Below are positions 10,410-20,574 of a DNA stretch of 64,000 bases, one piece after another. The notes under the pieces were generated by a model, which was given only the letters and a program-made list of their open reading frames with translations, did no database searches and was not told the origin of the DNA. Position numbers and translations under genes: made by a program. The stretch covers positions 62,001 to 126,000 of the forward strand of contig NZ_JACMYH010000003.1 of assembly GCF_014235765.1 (NCBI RefSeq), read 5' to 3'. Source of the DNA: Pseudomonas baltica (lineage in GTDB: Bacteria > Pseudomonadota > Gammaproteobacteria > Pseudomonadales > Pseudomonadaceae). The number at the start of each line of letters is the position of its first letter. Position 1 is the stretch's first letter.

Positions 10410-10495
10410 ATCCGAGAGTATTGACCCAGGGCACACTCCTGGCCCGTGCAAAGCCAGCGGCCAGAGCGACATAGAAGGGTGAAAGGAACAGGCAG

Positions 10496-11404
10496 CTATC
10501 GCCCGCCTTGTTCCTCCATCACCCAATCCAGAAAGCGCTGCACCATCTGCCCGCGGCGCTTGCGTTGCGGGACGACCACGTAATAGCCCAACGCCGATGT
10601 TGCGCTGCCCTGAAGAGGGCGGCACAGCAGCTCTTGATCCAGCAGCGCATCCACCAAGTGCCGCCAACCGATGGCGACGCCCTGACCAGCGATGGCCGCC
10701 TGGATCAGCAAGGTGTAGTTATCGAAACGCAACTGGCCGGGGGCAGGCACACCTGGAATGTGCAGCGCGCGAAACACGTCGTTCCAGTCGAACCACTGGC
10801 TGCTGTGCTCGCCGCGCAGGTGCAGCAACGGCAACTCGATCCAGGCATCCAGCGCCAACGGCTGACGGTAACCGGCCAGCAGGCGCGGGCTGCACACTGG
10901 ATACACCTCTTCGTTGAACAACCAATGGCTTTCGCCCTGGCGAAACCGACCATCGCCAAACAGCACCGCGACGTCGATATCGGGCCGGAGCAGGGCGTGA
11001 CTGCGCTCGCTGGTGACCAGGCTGACATCGACCTGTGGATAACGTTGATGGAAGCGGTGCAGCCGCGGCATCAACCAGTACGCCGCGAAGGCGAAGTCAG
11101 TCGACACCTGCAGCACCTCGTGCTGAGTCTGCGCGGTGATTGCCTGCAAGCCGTCGTCGATGCGTTGCAGCCCCGCCTGGACCGACTCGAACAGCGCAAG
11201 GCCGGCGTCCGTCAGGACGATGCCACGGTAGATGCGGTCGAACAGGCGAGTGCCCAGCTGTTCCTCCAGACGCTTGATCTGCTGGCTGATGGCTGGCTGA
11301 GTGGTGCCCAATTCGACAGCCGCTGCCGTGAAGCCATGCAGACGCGCCGCTGACTCGAAGGCACGCAACAGGTCGAGGGACAAACCGCCGATACTTTCAT
11401 ACAT
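10496..11404 (-). CDS. betR: LysR regulator of choline-sulfate use
   Basis: A 302-residue LysR-type regulator. The helix-turn-helix covers GFTAAAVELGTTQPAISQQI (about residues 24-43), followed by the usual linker and effector domain. It is divergent from the choline-sulfatase gene with a 114-bp gap, the standard arrangement for the choline-sulfate utilisation regulator seen beside betC in many proteobacteria. The likely role is activation of betC and choX in the presence of choline sulfate or choline. The function is inferred from family and position. Confidence 0.82.
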   Translation of the reverse strand: MYESIGGLSLDLLRAFESAARLHGFTAAAVELGTTQPAISQQIKRLEEQLGTRLFDRIYRGIVLTDAGLALFESVQAGLQRIDDGLQAITAQTQHEVLQVSTDFAFAAYWLMPRLHRFHQRYPQVDVSLVTSERSHALLRPDIDVAVLFGDGRFRQGESHWLFNEEVYPVCSPRLLAGYRQPLALDAWIELPLLHLRGEHSSQWFDWNDVFRALHIPGVPAPGQLRFDNYTLLIQAAIAGQGVAIGWRHLVDALLDQELLCRPLQGSATSALGYYVVVPQRKRRGQMVQRFLDWVMEEQGGR

Positions 11405-11518
11405 AAGCTGCGCTTATCCTAGGTATTGTCGATAGCGGGCTTTACCACGTGGGACAAGGGCCGCATTCTGGGCTAACGCAATCTCGCATCACTCCCGACT
11501 ATGGAATGCCCTGAGCCG
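11405..11518. promoter_or_regulatory. betR-betC divergent control region
   Basis: The gap between betR and betC contains the dyad ACCACGTGGG around 11443-11453 and TTATCCTAGG near the betR start. These are candidate LysR operator elements; no strong -10/-35 pair stands out. Confidence 0.4.
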
Positions 11519-13030
11519 ATGAAGCGCAAGAACATTCTTTTCATCATGGCCGATCAGATGGCCGCACCCATGCTGCCGATCTACGCGCCATCACCGATCA
11601 AGCTGCCGAACATCAGCCGTTTGGCCGAGACCGGGGTGGTCTTCGATGCGGCCTACTGCAACAGCCCGCTGTGCGCGCCTTCGCGCTTCACATTGGTCAG
11701 CGGCCAGTTGCCGAGCAAGATCGGCGCCTACGACAACGCTGCCGACTTTGCCGCCGACGTGCCGACCTATGCCCACTACCTGCGGCGCCTGGGTTACCGC
11801 ACCGCACTGTCGGGCAAGATGCATTTCTGTGGCCCGGACCAGCTGCACGGCTACGAGGAACGCCTGACCAGCGATATCTACCCGGCCGACTACGGCTGGG
11901 CGGTCAATTGGGACGAACCCGACGTTCGCCCCAGCTGGTACCACAATATGTCCTCGGTGTTGCAGGCTGGCCCGTGCGTGCGCACCAACCAGCTGGATTT
12001 CGATGAAGAGGTGGTCTTCAAAGCCCAGCAGTACCTGTTCGATCACATTCGCGAAGACGGCGATCGGCCATTCTGTCTGACGGTTTCGATGACCCATCCG
12101 CACGACCCTTACACCATTCCCAAGCCGTTCTGGGACCTGTACCGCGACGAAGACATTCCACTGCCTCAGGATGTACCGGACCAGGCCGCGCTGGACCCCC
12201 ACTCGCAACGCCTGCTCAAGGTCTATGACCTGTGGGACAAGCCCCTGCCCGTGAACAAGATCCGCGATGCACGCCGCGCCTACTTCGGTGCGTGCAGCTA
12301 CATCGATCACAACGTCGGCAAACTGCTGCAGACCCTGGAAGAAACCGGGTTGGCCGACGACACCATCATCGTCTTCTCCGGCGATCACGGTGACATGCTC
12401 GGCGAGCGTGGGCTCTGGTACAAGATGCACTGGTTCGAGATGGCCGCGCGGGTGCCGCTGCTGGTTTGCGCGCCCGGGCAGTTCAAGCCAGGGCGAGTGC
12501 AGGCCGCAGTCTCTACCGCCGACCTGCTGCCGACCTTCGTCGAGCTGGCCGGTGGCGAACTGGAACCCGGCCTGCCGCTGGACGGACGTTCGCTAGTGGC
12601 CCATCTGCAGGGTGAAAAGGGGCATGACGAAGCGTTCGGTGAATACATGGCCGAAGGTACCCACAGCCCGTTGATGATGATCCGCCGTGGCGCGATGAAA
12701 TTTATCTACAGCGAGGTCGACCCTTGCCTACTCTATGACGTGGATAACGACCCACGCGAACGTGAAGACCTGAGCCAGTCACCCCCGCACCGGGCACTGT
12801 TCGAGGCTTTCATGAGTGAAGCCCGCCGCAAATGGGACATGCCGGCGATACACCAACAGGTGCTCGCCAGCCAGCGCCGACGCCGCTTCGTGGCCGGCGC
12901 ACTGGCCCAAGGCAATCTGAAGAGCTGGGACCACCAGCCGCTGGTGGACGCCAGTCAGCAGTACATGCGCAACCATATCGACCTGGACGACCTGGAGCGC
13001 AAGGCACGTTACCCACAACCCTGCCCATAA
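11519..13030 (+). CDS. betC: Choline-sulfatase
   Basis: A 503-residue sulfatase that hydrolyses choline-O-sulfate to choline and sulfate, feeding glycine betaine synthesis and sulfur supply. The formylglycine signature C-A-P-S-R is at Cys52-Arg56, preceded by FIMADQM with a metal-binding Asp12; SGDHGDMLGE provides further metal ligands. ATG 11519 (MKRKNILFIMAD) matches the family start; an in-frame ATG at 11501 would add six residues. No secretion signal is seen, so it should act in the cytoplasm after uptake. choX follows after 26 bp. Confidence 0.94.
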   Translation: MKRKNILFIMADQMAAPMLPIYAPSPIKLPNISRLAETGVVFDAAYCNSPLCAPSRFTLVSGQLPSKIGAYDNAADFAADVPTYAHYLRRLGYRTALSGKMHFCGPDQLHGYEERLTSDIYPADYGWAVNWDEPDVRPSWYHNMSSVLQAGPCVRTNQLDFDEEVVFKAQQYLFDHIREDGDRPFCLTVSMTHPHDPYTIPKPFWDLYRDEDIPLPQDVPDQAALDPHSQRLLKVYDLWDKPLPVNKIRDARRAYFGACSYIDHNVGKLLQTLEETGLADDTIIVFSGDHGDMLGERGLWYKMHWFEMAARVPLLVCAPGQFKPGRVQAAVSTADLLPTFVELAGGELEPGLPLDGRSLVAHLQGEKGHDEAFGEYMAEGTHSPLMMIRRGAMKFIYSEVDPCLLYDVDNDPREREDLSQSPPHRALFEAFMSEARRKWDMPAIHQQVLASQRRRRFVAGALAQGNLKSWDHQPLVDASQQYMRNHIDLDDLERKARYPQPCP

Positions 13031-13056
13031 CATTCGAAGCTCTGAGGGGAAGTCGC

Positions 13057-13989
13057 ATGAAGGTCACCATGAAGATATCCACAGCCCTGGCCGCCGGTTG
13101 GCTGGCCGTTGCCGGGACCACGGCGGTCGCCGACGAACAACGCTGCGAGACGGTGAAGATGGCCGACCCGGGCTGGAGCGACATTGCCGCCACCAACGCG
13201 CTCACCAGCCTGGTGCTGGAAGGCATGGGTTACCGGCCCAAGATCGACACCCTGGCGGTGCCGATCATCTTTGGCGGTCTCAAGGATGGCCAGGTGGATG
13301 TCTTCCTCGGCAACTGGATGCCGGCCCAGCAGGGTTTCTACGACAAGTTCGTGGCCAATGGTGACGTGGTGCAGTACGCCAAGAACCTGGACGGCACCGA
13401 GTTCACCCTGGCCGTCCCCGACTACGTGTATGACGCGGGTGTGAAGGATTTCGCCGACCTGGACAAGCACGCCGACAAGTTCGGCAAGAAGATCTACGGG
13501 ATCGGTTCAGGAGCACCGGCCAACCTCTCGCTGGCCGAGATCATCAAGAAGAACGAGTTCGGCCTGGGTGACTGGAAACTGGTGGAGTCCAGCGAGCAGG
13601 CGATGCTGACCGAGGTCAATCGCAACGTGAAGAAGAAGTCGTTCGTGGTCTTCCTCGGCTGGACGCCGCACCCGATGAACGTGCAGATCAAGCTCAAGTA
13701 CCTGACCGGTGGCGAGAAGTATTTCGGCTCGACCGGCACCGTGCACACCCTGACCCGCAAGGGCTATGCCGAGAGTTGCCCGAACACCGGCAAGCTGCTC
13801 AGCAATCTGGTGTTCACCCAGGACATGGAGAACAGCATCATGGCCGATGTGGCCAACAACAAGAAAACCAGCGCACAGGCGGCGCAGGCCTGGCTGAAAG
13901 CCAATCCGGCGGTGCTGGAGAAGTGGCTGGAAGGTGTGAAAACGCTGGATGGCAAGGACGCGCTGCCGGCGGTACGCGCGAAGCTTTGA
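13057..13989 (+). CDS. choX: Choline ABC transporter substrate-binding protein
   Basis: A 310-residue periplasmic binding protein with a Sec signal peptide (cleavage near AVADEQ) and the OpuAC/ChoX fold. Tryptophans in DPGWSDI and GNWMPAQ are positioned like the aromatic cage of ChoX that holds the quaternary ammonium. GAGGGGA at 13044-13050 precedes ATG 13057. It lies in an apparent operon with betC, so choline or choline sulfate is the likely ligand. No permease or ATPase gene accompanies it here; it would have to dock with a transporter encoded elsewhere. Confidence 0.9.
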   Translation: MKVTMKISTALAAGWLAVAGTTAVADEQRCETVKMADPGWSDIAATNALTSLVLEGMGYRPKIDTLAVPIIFGGLKDGQVDVFLGNWMPAQQGFYDKFVANGDVVQYAKNLDGTEFTLAVPDYVYDAGVKDFADLDKHADKFGKKIYGIGSGAPANLSLAEIIKKNEFGLGDWKLVESSEQAMLTEVNRNVKKKSFVVFLGWTPHPMNVQIKLKYLTGGEKYFGSTGTVHTLTRKGYAESCPNTGKLLSNLVFTQDMENSIMADVANNKKTSAQAAQAWLKANPAVLEKWLEGVKTLDGKDALPAVRAKL

Positions 13990-14010
13990 TTTGACGGGCT
14001 TTGATTTGAT

Positions 14011-14071
14011 GGGTGTCAGTCATGGCCCCTTCGCGGGCAGAGAGCTCGCGAAGAGGCCTTCACTGACACCC
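14011..14071. terminator. Long stem-loop between choX and aroE
   Basis: The outer arms GGGTGTCAGT (14011-14020) and ACTGACACCC (14062-14071) are perfectly complementary and enclose a REP-like palindrome (GGCCCCTTCGCG...CGCGAAGAGGCC). The structure sits between convergent genes and probably ends transcription, or protects mRNA, in both directions. There is no strong T-run. Confidence 0.7.
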
Positions 14072-14081
14072 TTCAATCAAC

Positions 14082-14906
14082 TCAACCCGCCGCCATCTCC
14101 CGGCGCAGCTGGCTCAGCACCGGTGCCGTATCCACCGCCACGCCGCGCCAGTAGGTGAACGCTTCGGCTGCCTGCTCGACCAGCATCCCGAAACCGTCCA
14201 GCGACAGCCGTGCGCCGTGTTCGCTGGCCCAGCGGCAAAACGGCGTTGGCTCCTTGCCATACATCATGTCATAGCAGACCGTCACACCGGGCTCGATCAG
14301 GCTGGCGGCGATCGGTGGCAGATCGCCCGCCAGGCTCGCCGACGTGGCATTGATGATGATATCCACCGGTTCCTCCAGCCAATCGAAGCCACTGGCCGCC
14401 ACCGGGCCCAGGTCAGCGAACAGCTGCGCCAGCTGTTCGGCTTTCTCGACCGTGCGGTTGGCGATCACCAGTGACAGTGGCTGCTGTTCGAGCAACGGCT
14501 CGACCACTCCACGCACCGCGCCGCCGGCACCCAACAGCAGAATGCGCTTGCCCTGCAAGGTCACGCCGGCGTTGTTGACCAGGTCGCGCACCAGCCCCAC
14601 GCCGTCGGTATTGTCGCCACGCAGGCTGCCATCGGGCAGCCGACTGAGCATGTTCACCGCGCCGGCGCGCTGCGCGCGCGGGGTCAGTACGCTGCACAGG
14701 CCGAACGCCTGCTCCTTGAACGGTACGGTGACGTTGGCGCCCAGCCCTTCTTCGAAAAAGCCCAAGGCACTGCGGGTGAAGTCGTCGATGGGCGCCAGCC
14801 GTGTGTCGTATACCAGCGCCTGGCCCGTCTGCTCGGCAAACAAACGGTGAATGGCGGGTGATTTGCTGTGCCCCACCGGGTTGCCGAAAACCACGTAACT
14901 GTCCAT
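14082..14906 (-). CDS. aroE: Shikimate dehydrogenase (NADP+)
   Basis: A 274-residue shikimate pathway enzyme that reduces 3-dehydroshikimate to shikimate. Visible motifs: [13 protein letters not shown] (substrate binding), NVTVPFKE with catalytic Lys, DNTDGVG with catalytic Asp, and the GAGGAVRG nucleotide-binding loop followed by NRT for the NADP phosphate. ATG 14906 ([10 protein letters not shown]) matches homologues; an ATG at 14927 overlapping the hemF stop would add seven residues and lacks a ribosome binding site. It is translated downstream of hemF. Confidence 0.95.
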   Translation of the reverse strand: MDSYVVFGNPVGHSKSPAIHRLFAEQTGQALVYDTRLAPIDDFTRSALGFFEEGLGANVTVPFKEQAFGLCSVLTPRAQRAGAVNMLSRLPDGSLRGDNTDGVGLVRDLVNNAGVTLQGKRILLLGAGGAVRGVVEPLLEQQPLSLVIANRTVEKAEQLAQLFADLGPVAASGFDWLEEPVDIIINATSASLAGDLPPIAASLIEPGVTVCYDMMYGKEPTPFCRWASEHGARLSLDGFGMLVEQAAEAFTYWRGVAVDTAPVLSQLRREMAAG

Positions 14907-14923
14907 GCGAATCGGTTCCTGAA

Positions 14924-15907
<984 letters not shown>

Positions 15908-16012
15908 TCAAGTCGGCGCGTAGCATAGCATCGCTCACCGCGTGCGGCAGTTGACGCCGATCAAGCAAAGGCGTCCGATAGGCCCTCGCCCAACGACAGC
16001 AGGAGTGAGCAG

Positions 16013-16984
16013 ATGGCAAAGCGTATCCAGTTCGGTTCCACCGGCGGCCCGGAAGTCCTCGAGTTCGTCGACTTCGAGCCCAGGCAACCGGGCCCGCAAG
16101 ACATTCGCGTACGCAATCACGCCGTGGGCGTGAACTACATCGACAACTACTTCCGCAGCGGCCTGTACCCGACGCCACTGCCTTCGGGCCTGGGCACCGA
16201 GGCCGCTGGCGTGGTCGAGGCAGTCGGCAGCGAGGTGGACCAGTTCAAGGTCGGCGACCGTGTGGCCTACGCAGGTGGCCCCCTGGGCGCCTACAGCGAT
16301 CTGCACGTGCTGCCGGCGGCCATGGCCGTACGCCTGCCGTCGAGCATCAGCTTCGAACAGGCCGCTGCGGTGATGCTCAAGGGCCTGACCGTGCAATACC
16401 TGCTGCGTCAGACCTACAAGGTCGAGGCCGGCGAAACCATCCTGTTCCATGCCGCCGCCGGTGGTGTGGGCTCGCTGGCCTGCCAATGGGCGGCAGCACT
16501 GGGCGTGAAGCTGATCGGCACCGTCAGCTCGCCCGCCAAGGCCGAACGGGCCAAGGCCCTGGGTGCCTGGGAGGTGATCGACTACAGCCACGAAGACGTG
16601 GCCAAGCGAGTGCTCGAATTGACCGACGGCAAGAAATGCCCGGTGGTGTACGACGGTGTCGGCAAGGACACTTGGGAAACCTCGCTGGACTGTCTCCAGC
16701 TGCGCGGCTTGATGGTCAGCTTCGGCAATGCGTCGGGTGCGGTCAGTGGGGTCAACCTGGGCATCCTGTCGCAGAAGGGCTCGCTGTACGTGACTCGCCC
16801 GACCCTGGCCAGCTACGCCGTGCCCGGCGCAGTACAGGGCATGGCCGACGAGCTGTTCGAGATGATCGCCAGCGGCAAGCTCAAGGTCGACGTCAGCCAG
16901 CAGTACGCACTGAGCGATGCCGCCAAGGCGCAGACCGCACTCGCCGCGCGCGAAACGGTGGGCTCGACCATCCTGCTACCATGA
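16013..16984 (+). CDS. qor: NADPH:quinone reductase (zeta-crystallin type)
   Basis: A 323-residue medium-chain dehydrogenase/reductase without zinc, of the Qor type. An N-terminal GroES-like domain is followed by the Rossmann domain with HAAAGGVGSLACQWA. The substrate block NAVGVNYIDNYFRSGLYP (written NHAVGVNYID.. here) is typical. It probably catalyses NADPH-dependent one-electron reduction of quinones. CAGGAG lies 8 nt before the ATG. It is divergent from hemF with a 165-bp gap, in which I see nothing beyond presumed promoters. Confidence 0.93.
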   Translation: MAKRIQFGSTGGPEVLEFVDFEPRQPGPQDIRVRNHAVGVNYIDNYFRSGLYPTPLPSGLGTEAAGVVEAVGSEVDQFKVGDRVAYAGGPLGAYSDLHVLPAAMAVRLPSSISFEQAAAVMLKGLTVQYLLRQTYKVEAGETILFHAAAGGVGSLACQWAAALGVKLIGTVSSPAKAERAKALGAWEVIDYSHEDVAKRVLELTDGKKCPVVYDGVGKDTWETSLDCLQLRGLMVSFGNASGAVSGVNLGILSQKGSLYVTRPTLASYAVPGAVQGMADELFEMIASGKLKVDVSQQYALSDAAKAQTALAARETVGSTILLP

Positions 16985-16986
16985 AA

Positions 16987-17024
16987 CCAGGCAGGGAGCC
17001 CCGTGAACGCGGCTCCCTGCCTGG
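16987..17024. terminator. Bidirectional stem-loop between qor and tsaC
   Basis: CCAGGCAGGGAGCC (16987-17000) and GGCTCCCTGCCTGG (17011-17024) form a perfect 14-bp stem with a 10-nt loop, filling almost the whole gap between convergent qor and tsaC. No T-tract follows, so it may act more as an mRNA end-protecting structure. Confidence 0.75.
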
Positions 17025-17026
17025 CC

Positions 17027-17581
17027 TCAGGGCCTGATCACTTCACCGGTGATCAGGTCGCGAATCACGCTCGGGCTCTTGCGCCCGCCCAGCGCACCGC
17101 CCAGCACGACGTCCACTTCGCCACGAAAGTATTGCTCGACGCGCAGACGGCTACGCGCGGCCGGGCGACCTTGGCGATTGGCGGAGGTCGACACCAGCGG
17201 CCCGACCAGCGCGCACAGCTCCCGCACCTGCGGGTGATCGCTCACGCGCAGGGCCACGGAATCGTGGATACCGGTGATCCATTCGGGTAGCAGGCCCTGG
17301 TGAGGCACCAGCCAGGTGTTCGGGCCGGGCCAGGTACTGGCCATGCGATCGATCCACTCTTCGGGAAAATCCTCGAACAGAAAGTCGAACTGCCGGATGT
17401 TGTCGGCGATCAGGATCAGGCCCTTGTCGACCGAGCGCTCCTTGATGGCCAGCAAGCGATACACCGCTTCTTCGTCCCATGGATCGCAACCCAATCCCCA
17501 GACAGCTTCGGTAGGGTAGGCGATCACCGCGCCCGCTCGGATCTCGCGCGCCGCTTGCTGCACACGCCAACTGCTCACCAT
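17027..17581 (-). CDS. tsaC: L-threonylcarbamoyladenylate synthase (TsaC/YrdC)
   Basis: A 184-residue YrdC-domain protein that makes threonylcarbamoyl-AMP from threonine, bicarbonate and ATP for the t6A37 modification of ANN-decoding tRNAs. The characteristic blocks are [39 protein letters not shown] and [11 protein letters not shown]. It is the short form without the Sua5 domain. GGAGTG lies 9 nt before ATG 17581. dprA lies 37 bp upstream in the same direction, a conserved pairing. Confidence 0.96.
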   Translation of the reverse strand: MVSSWRVQQAAREIRAGAVIAYPTEAVWGLGCDPWDEEAVYRLLAIKERSVDKGLILIADNIRQFDFLFEDFPEEWIDRMASTWPGPNTWLVPHQGLLPEWITGIHDSVALRVSDHPQVRELCALVGPLVSTSANRQGRPAARSRLRVEQYFRGEVDVVLGGALGGRKSPSVIRDLITGEVIRP

Positions 17582-17618
17582 CTGCTGTCACTCCCATTGA
17601 AGACTGCCGCCAGTGTAC

Positions 17619-18725
17619 TTAGCTGGCCCGTGCAAACCAACGCCCCGCCTGGCTGACCACGCGCCCCTGCATCTCCAGCTCGGTAAGTTGCGCCATCACC
17701 CGCGGCAACGGCCATCCCAACGCCGTGGCCAAGCCTTCGGTGGTTTGCGCGGCGGCCACCAGCACCTCAAGCAGCGGATCGGCAGGCTGGGCTGGCGCCG
17801 CCGGCAGGACCGGTGGCAGACGCTGCCAGCCCTGCAACCCTTCAAGAATATGATCGATGGTCTCGACCAGTTGCGCGCCATCGCGGATCAACTGATGACA
17901 ACCGCGTGCGCCGGGGTGATGAATGGAGCCGGGCAGCGCCCACACCTCGCGGCCATGCTCGGCGGCCAGCCTTGCGGTGATCAGTGAACCGCTGGCCGGG
18001 CTGGCCTCGATGACCAGCACACCCAGCGACAGACCGCTGATGATCCGATTGCGTCGAGGAAAGTTGCCCGGCTGCGCCTGCGCGTCGAGGGGAAACTCGG
18101 AAACCAGCGCACCCTTGCGCTCGACGATGGCCTGGGCGAGCGCGCGATGCTTCTGTGGATAAAGTTTTTCCAGACCGGTGCCCAATACCCCGATGGTGTG
18201 CCCACCCACCTCCAGCGCACCTTGATGCGCCGCCCCGTCCACACCCAGGGCCAGGCCACTGGTGATGGCAAATCCCGCCGCTGCCAGGCTGCGGGCGAAG
18301 GCCCGGGCGTTGTCCAGGCCGGGCGGCGAAGCGCGGCGACTGCCGACCACGGCGATCTGCGGCCGCTCCAGCACACCGGCGTCGCCGCGTACGAACAACA
18401 GCGGCGGTGGATCGGCGATTTCCTTGAGCAGGGCGGGGTAGTCGGCGTGGTCCCACATCAGCAAATGCTGATGCGGACGCTCTAGCCAGGCCATTGCAGC
18501 CGCCGCGTCGCGATGGAGGCAGGGGTCGCGGCGGGCCTGGGCACTGGCGTCGCTGCCGCCGGCCCCGCGCCATTGCCCGACTGGCGCAGCAAGCGCCGAA
18601 CGCGCGCTGCCGAAGTGCGCAACGAGCTTGTGGAAGCGTTGCGGGCCGATTTCCGGCAGCACGTGCAAGCGCAGGCGCGCCTCGAGTTCGGAAAGGGTGT
18701 GAGCAGTGGTATCGAAAAGCGGCAT
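17619..18725 (-). CDS. dprA: DNA processing protein DprA
   Basis: A 368-residue protein that loads RecA on incoming single-stranded DNA during transformation. An N-terminal helical/SAM-like part is followed by the Rossmann-like DprA core (VGSRRASPPGLDNARAFA, SGLALGVDGAAH, LGTGLEKLYPQ, SEFPLDAQAQPGNFPRRN, GSLITARLAAEHGREVWALPG). A C-terminal winged-helix (DML1-like) domain completes it. ATG 18725 (MPLFDTTAHT) is preceded by AAGGA 8 nt upstream; an in-frame ATG at 18788 is less likely. Confidence 0.95.
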   Translation of the reverse strand: MPLFDTTAHTLSELEARLRLHVLPEIGPQRFHKLVAHFGSARSALAAPVGQWRGAGGSDASAQARRDPCLHRDAAAAMAWLERPHQHLLMWDHADYPALLKEIADPPPLLFVRGDAGVLERPQIAVVGSRRASPPGLDNARAFARSLAAAGFAITSGLALGVDGAAHQGALEVGGHTIGVLGTGLEKLYPQKHRALAQAIVERKGALVSEFPLDAQAQPGNFPRRNRIISGLSLGVLVIEASPASGSLITARLAAEHGREVWALPGSIHHPGARGCHQLIRDGAQLVETIDHILEGLQGWQRLPPVLPAAPAQPADPLLEVLVAAAQTTEGLATALGWPLPRVMAQLTELEMQGRVVSQAGRWFARAS

Positions 18726-18842
18726 CCGATCATCCTTGAATCGGCAGGCCCGCGGACAGCTGGACAAGCTGTGGATAACTCTGTGCACAAAAGTATCGGA
18801 AAGCGCCCGGGCGTGACCTCGTCATGCCCGGTGCCCTATGCG

Positions 18843-19868
18843 CTACGGGTTGCCTACCTTGTCCATCACTGCCAACGAGCGGTTGGCGTTGAGGATCAAA
18901 CCATAGCTCAGCTTTTCATAAGTGCGGAACACCATAAGCAGCCCGGAGCGCTCGTCGGGGACCTTGACCTGCTCGCCGGTGATACGATCGCGCACTGTCT
19001 CGCCGGTCTTGTACACCGCGAGAACGTTGCCCTCGCGCAGTCCGTCGCGCGTTCCGCGGTTCAAGGTGACCACGTCGTACTTGCCGATCTGTGTAACACC
19101 TCGTGGCACATCAATGATCACACCACGAATGTCAGTCTCTGGCGCGCTGGGGAAAAACGTCGAATTGACCGCGCGTTGTTCATCGCTGAACAGCCGGTCG
19201 CCCAGGCGGACCTCTTCGCGCGAGCGTTGCAGTACCAAGGTAGAGATATCCCCCTCGGTCGCGACGATCTCGCCGCCGCCGATGTTGTCGGCGTTGATAC
19301 CCAGAAATTCCTGGGTGTCGGGGTCGATGTAGGTCTTGCCCTGGCGGAAGATGCCGTACACCGACTGCGCCGGGTCGAAGGCGCCACGTGCGTAGATGCG
19401 GTCGCCCATGCCACTGAGCACGCGCTCGGCATTGCCGGCCACGATGTAGGGGGCGGCGTTGAATTGCTCGACCGAATCCATGATGCGGTTGGTCAGCAGG
19501 AAGCTGTTGATCGATTCCAGCGGGATGCTGGGTATGGCCTCGGCCACGGGCGTGGTGCGCACCCTGGGCGAAAGCTTGATGGTGCCGCGCGAGGCGCCAC
19601 GTTCGAGCATCAGCTGCGGCTGGCCGTTGACGAAGCCCAGCACCAGCGAGTCGCCAGGGTAGATGAGATCCGGGTTGGCGATCTGCGGGTTGGCGTGCCA
19701 GAGGTGTGGCCACTGCCACGGCTGGCTGAGAAACTTCCCGGAAATGTCCCACAATGTATCGCCACGCACCACCGTGTAGCGCTGTGGATAGCCGTCCCTG
19801 AGCTGCACTTGCGCCTGCGCCAGGCCGGCCATTGCCAGCATCAGCAGGGCGAGTAGTGATTTCCTCAT
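18843..19868 (-). CDS. Secreted LysM-domain protein
   Basis: A 341-residue exported protein: a signal peptide (cleavage after AQAQ), then one LysM peptidoglycan-binding domain (about residues 28-78, with [17 protein letters not shown] and IYPGDSLVL). A long C-terminal part of unknown fold follows. It is conserved beside def/fmt and dprA in pseudomonads. AAGGGA precedes ATG 19868. It probably acts in the periplasm on or near peptidoglycan; no catalytic domain is recognisable. Confidence 0.88.
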   Translation of the reverse strand: MRKSLLALLMLAMAGLAQAQVQLRDGYPQRYTVVRGDTLWDISGKFLSQPWQWPHLWHANPQIANPDLIYPGDSLVLGFVNGQPQLMLERGASRGTIKLSPRVRTTPVAEAIPSIPLESINSFLLTNRIMDSVEQFNAAPYIVAGNAERVLSGMGDRIYARGAFDPAQSVYGIFRQGKTYIDPDTQEFLGINADNIGGGEIVATEGDISTLVLQRSREEVRLGDRLFSDEQRAVNSTFFPSAPETDIRGVIIDVPRGVTQIGKYDVVTLNRGTRDGLREGNVLAVYKTGETVRDRITGEQVKVPDERSGLLMVFRTYEKLSYGLILNANRSLAVMDKVGNP

Positions 19869-19939
19869 GCCGTGAATCCCTTTATCATGTCTGCTCACGC
19901 GAAATAACGACTTTACCTCACAGTGCAGCACATACGCAT

Positions 19940-20446
19940 ATGGCTATTTTAAACATCCTCGAATTTCCAGACCCGCGCCTGCGTACCGTCGCCAAGCCGG
20001 TCACGGTGGTGGACGACAGCGTTCGCCAGCTTGTCGATGACATGTTTGAAACCATGTACGACGCCCCTGGCATCGGTTTGGCCGCCACCCAGATCAACGT
20101 GCACAAGCGCATCGTGGTCATGGACCTGTCCGAAGATCGCAGCGAACCACGGGTGTTCATCAACCCCGAGTTCGAGTCGCTGACCGACGAGATGGACCAG
20201 TACCAGGAAGGTTGCCTGTCGGTGCCCGGCTTCTACGAGAACGTCGATCGCCCGCAGAAGGTCAAGGTCACCGCGCTGGACCGCGACGGCAAATCCTACG
20301 AACTGATCGCCGAAGGCCTGCTGGCCGTGTGCATCCAGCACGAGTGCGATCACCTCAACGGCAAGCTGTTCGTCGACTACCTGTCCAACCTCAAGCGCGA
20401 CCGCATCAAGAAAAAGCTGGAAAAACTGCACAAGCAGCAGGCCTGA
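19940..20446 (+). CDS. def: Peptide deformylase
   Basis: A 168-residue Fe2+ metalloprotease that removes the formyl group from nascent proteins. All three motifs are present: [15 protein letters not shown] with the metal Cys, and QHECDHLNG with two metal His and the catalytic Glu. The length is normal. It is divergent from the LysM gene (71-bp gap). fmt, which adds the formyl group, follows after a REP pair, so co-transcription is likely. Confidence 0.97.
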   Translation: MAILNILEFPDPRLRTVAKPVTVVDDSVRQLVDDMFETMYDAPGIGLAATQINVHKRIVVMDLSEDRSEPRVFINPEFESLTDEMDQYQEGCLSVPGFYENVDRPQKVKVTALDRDGKSYELIAEGLLAVCIQHECDHLNGKLFVDYLSNLKRDRIKKKLEKLHKQQA

Positions 20447-20458
20447 TTCCGGTGCCCT

Positions 20459-20541
20459 TGTAGGAGCGGCTAGTAGCCGCGAACAACGCACCTCGGTGCG
20501 TCAGGAAGGGCCCCTTCGCGGCTGCTAGCCGCTCCTACAAA
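20459..20541. repeat. REP pair between def and fmt
   Basis: TTGTAGGAGCGGCTAGTAGC near 20459 and CGGCTGCTAGCCGCTCCTAC near 20518 are inverted copies of the REP palindrome, separated by a small hairpin (GCACCTCGGTGC). The pair lies inside the def-fmt intergenic region and could form one long stem in the mRNA. Confidence 0.85.
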
Positions 20542-20574
20542 GGGTTGCGGCCCACCCCCAACAGCGAGAACTCC

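Noticed and set aside
11443..11453. ACCACGTGGG palindrome as a third parS site
   Set aside because: The 16-bp window has three mismatches to TGTTCCACGTGGAACA; it is more likely part of the betR/betC control region.
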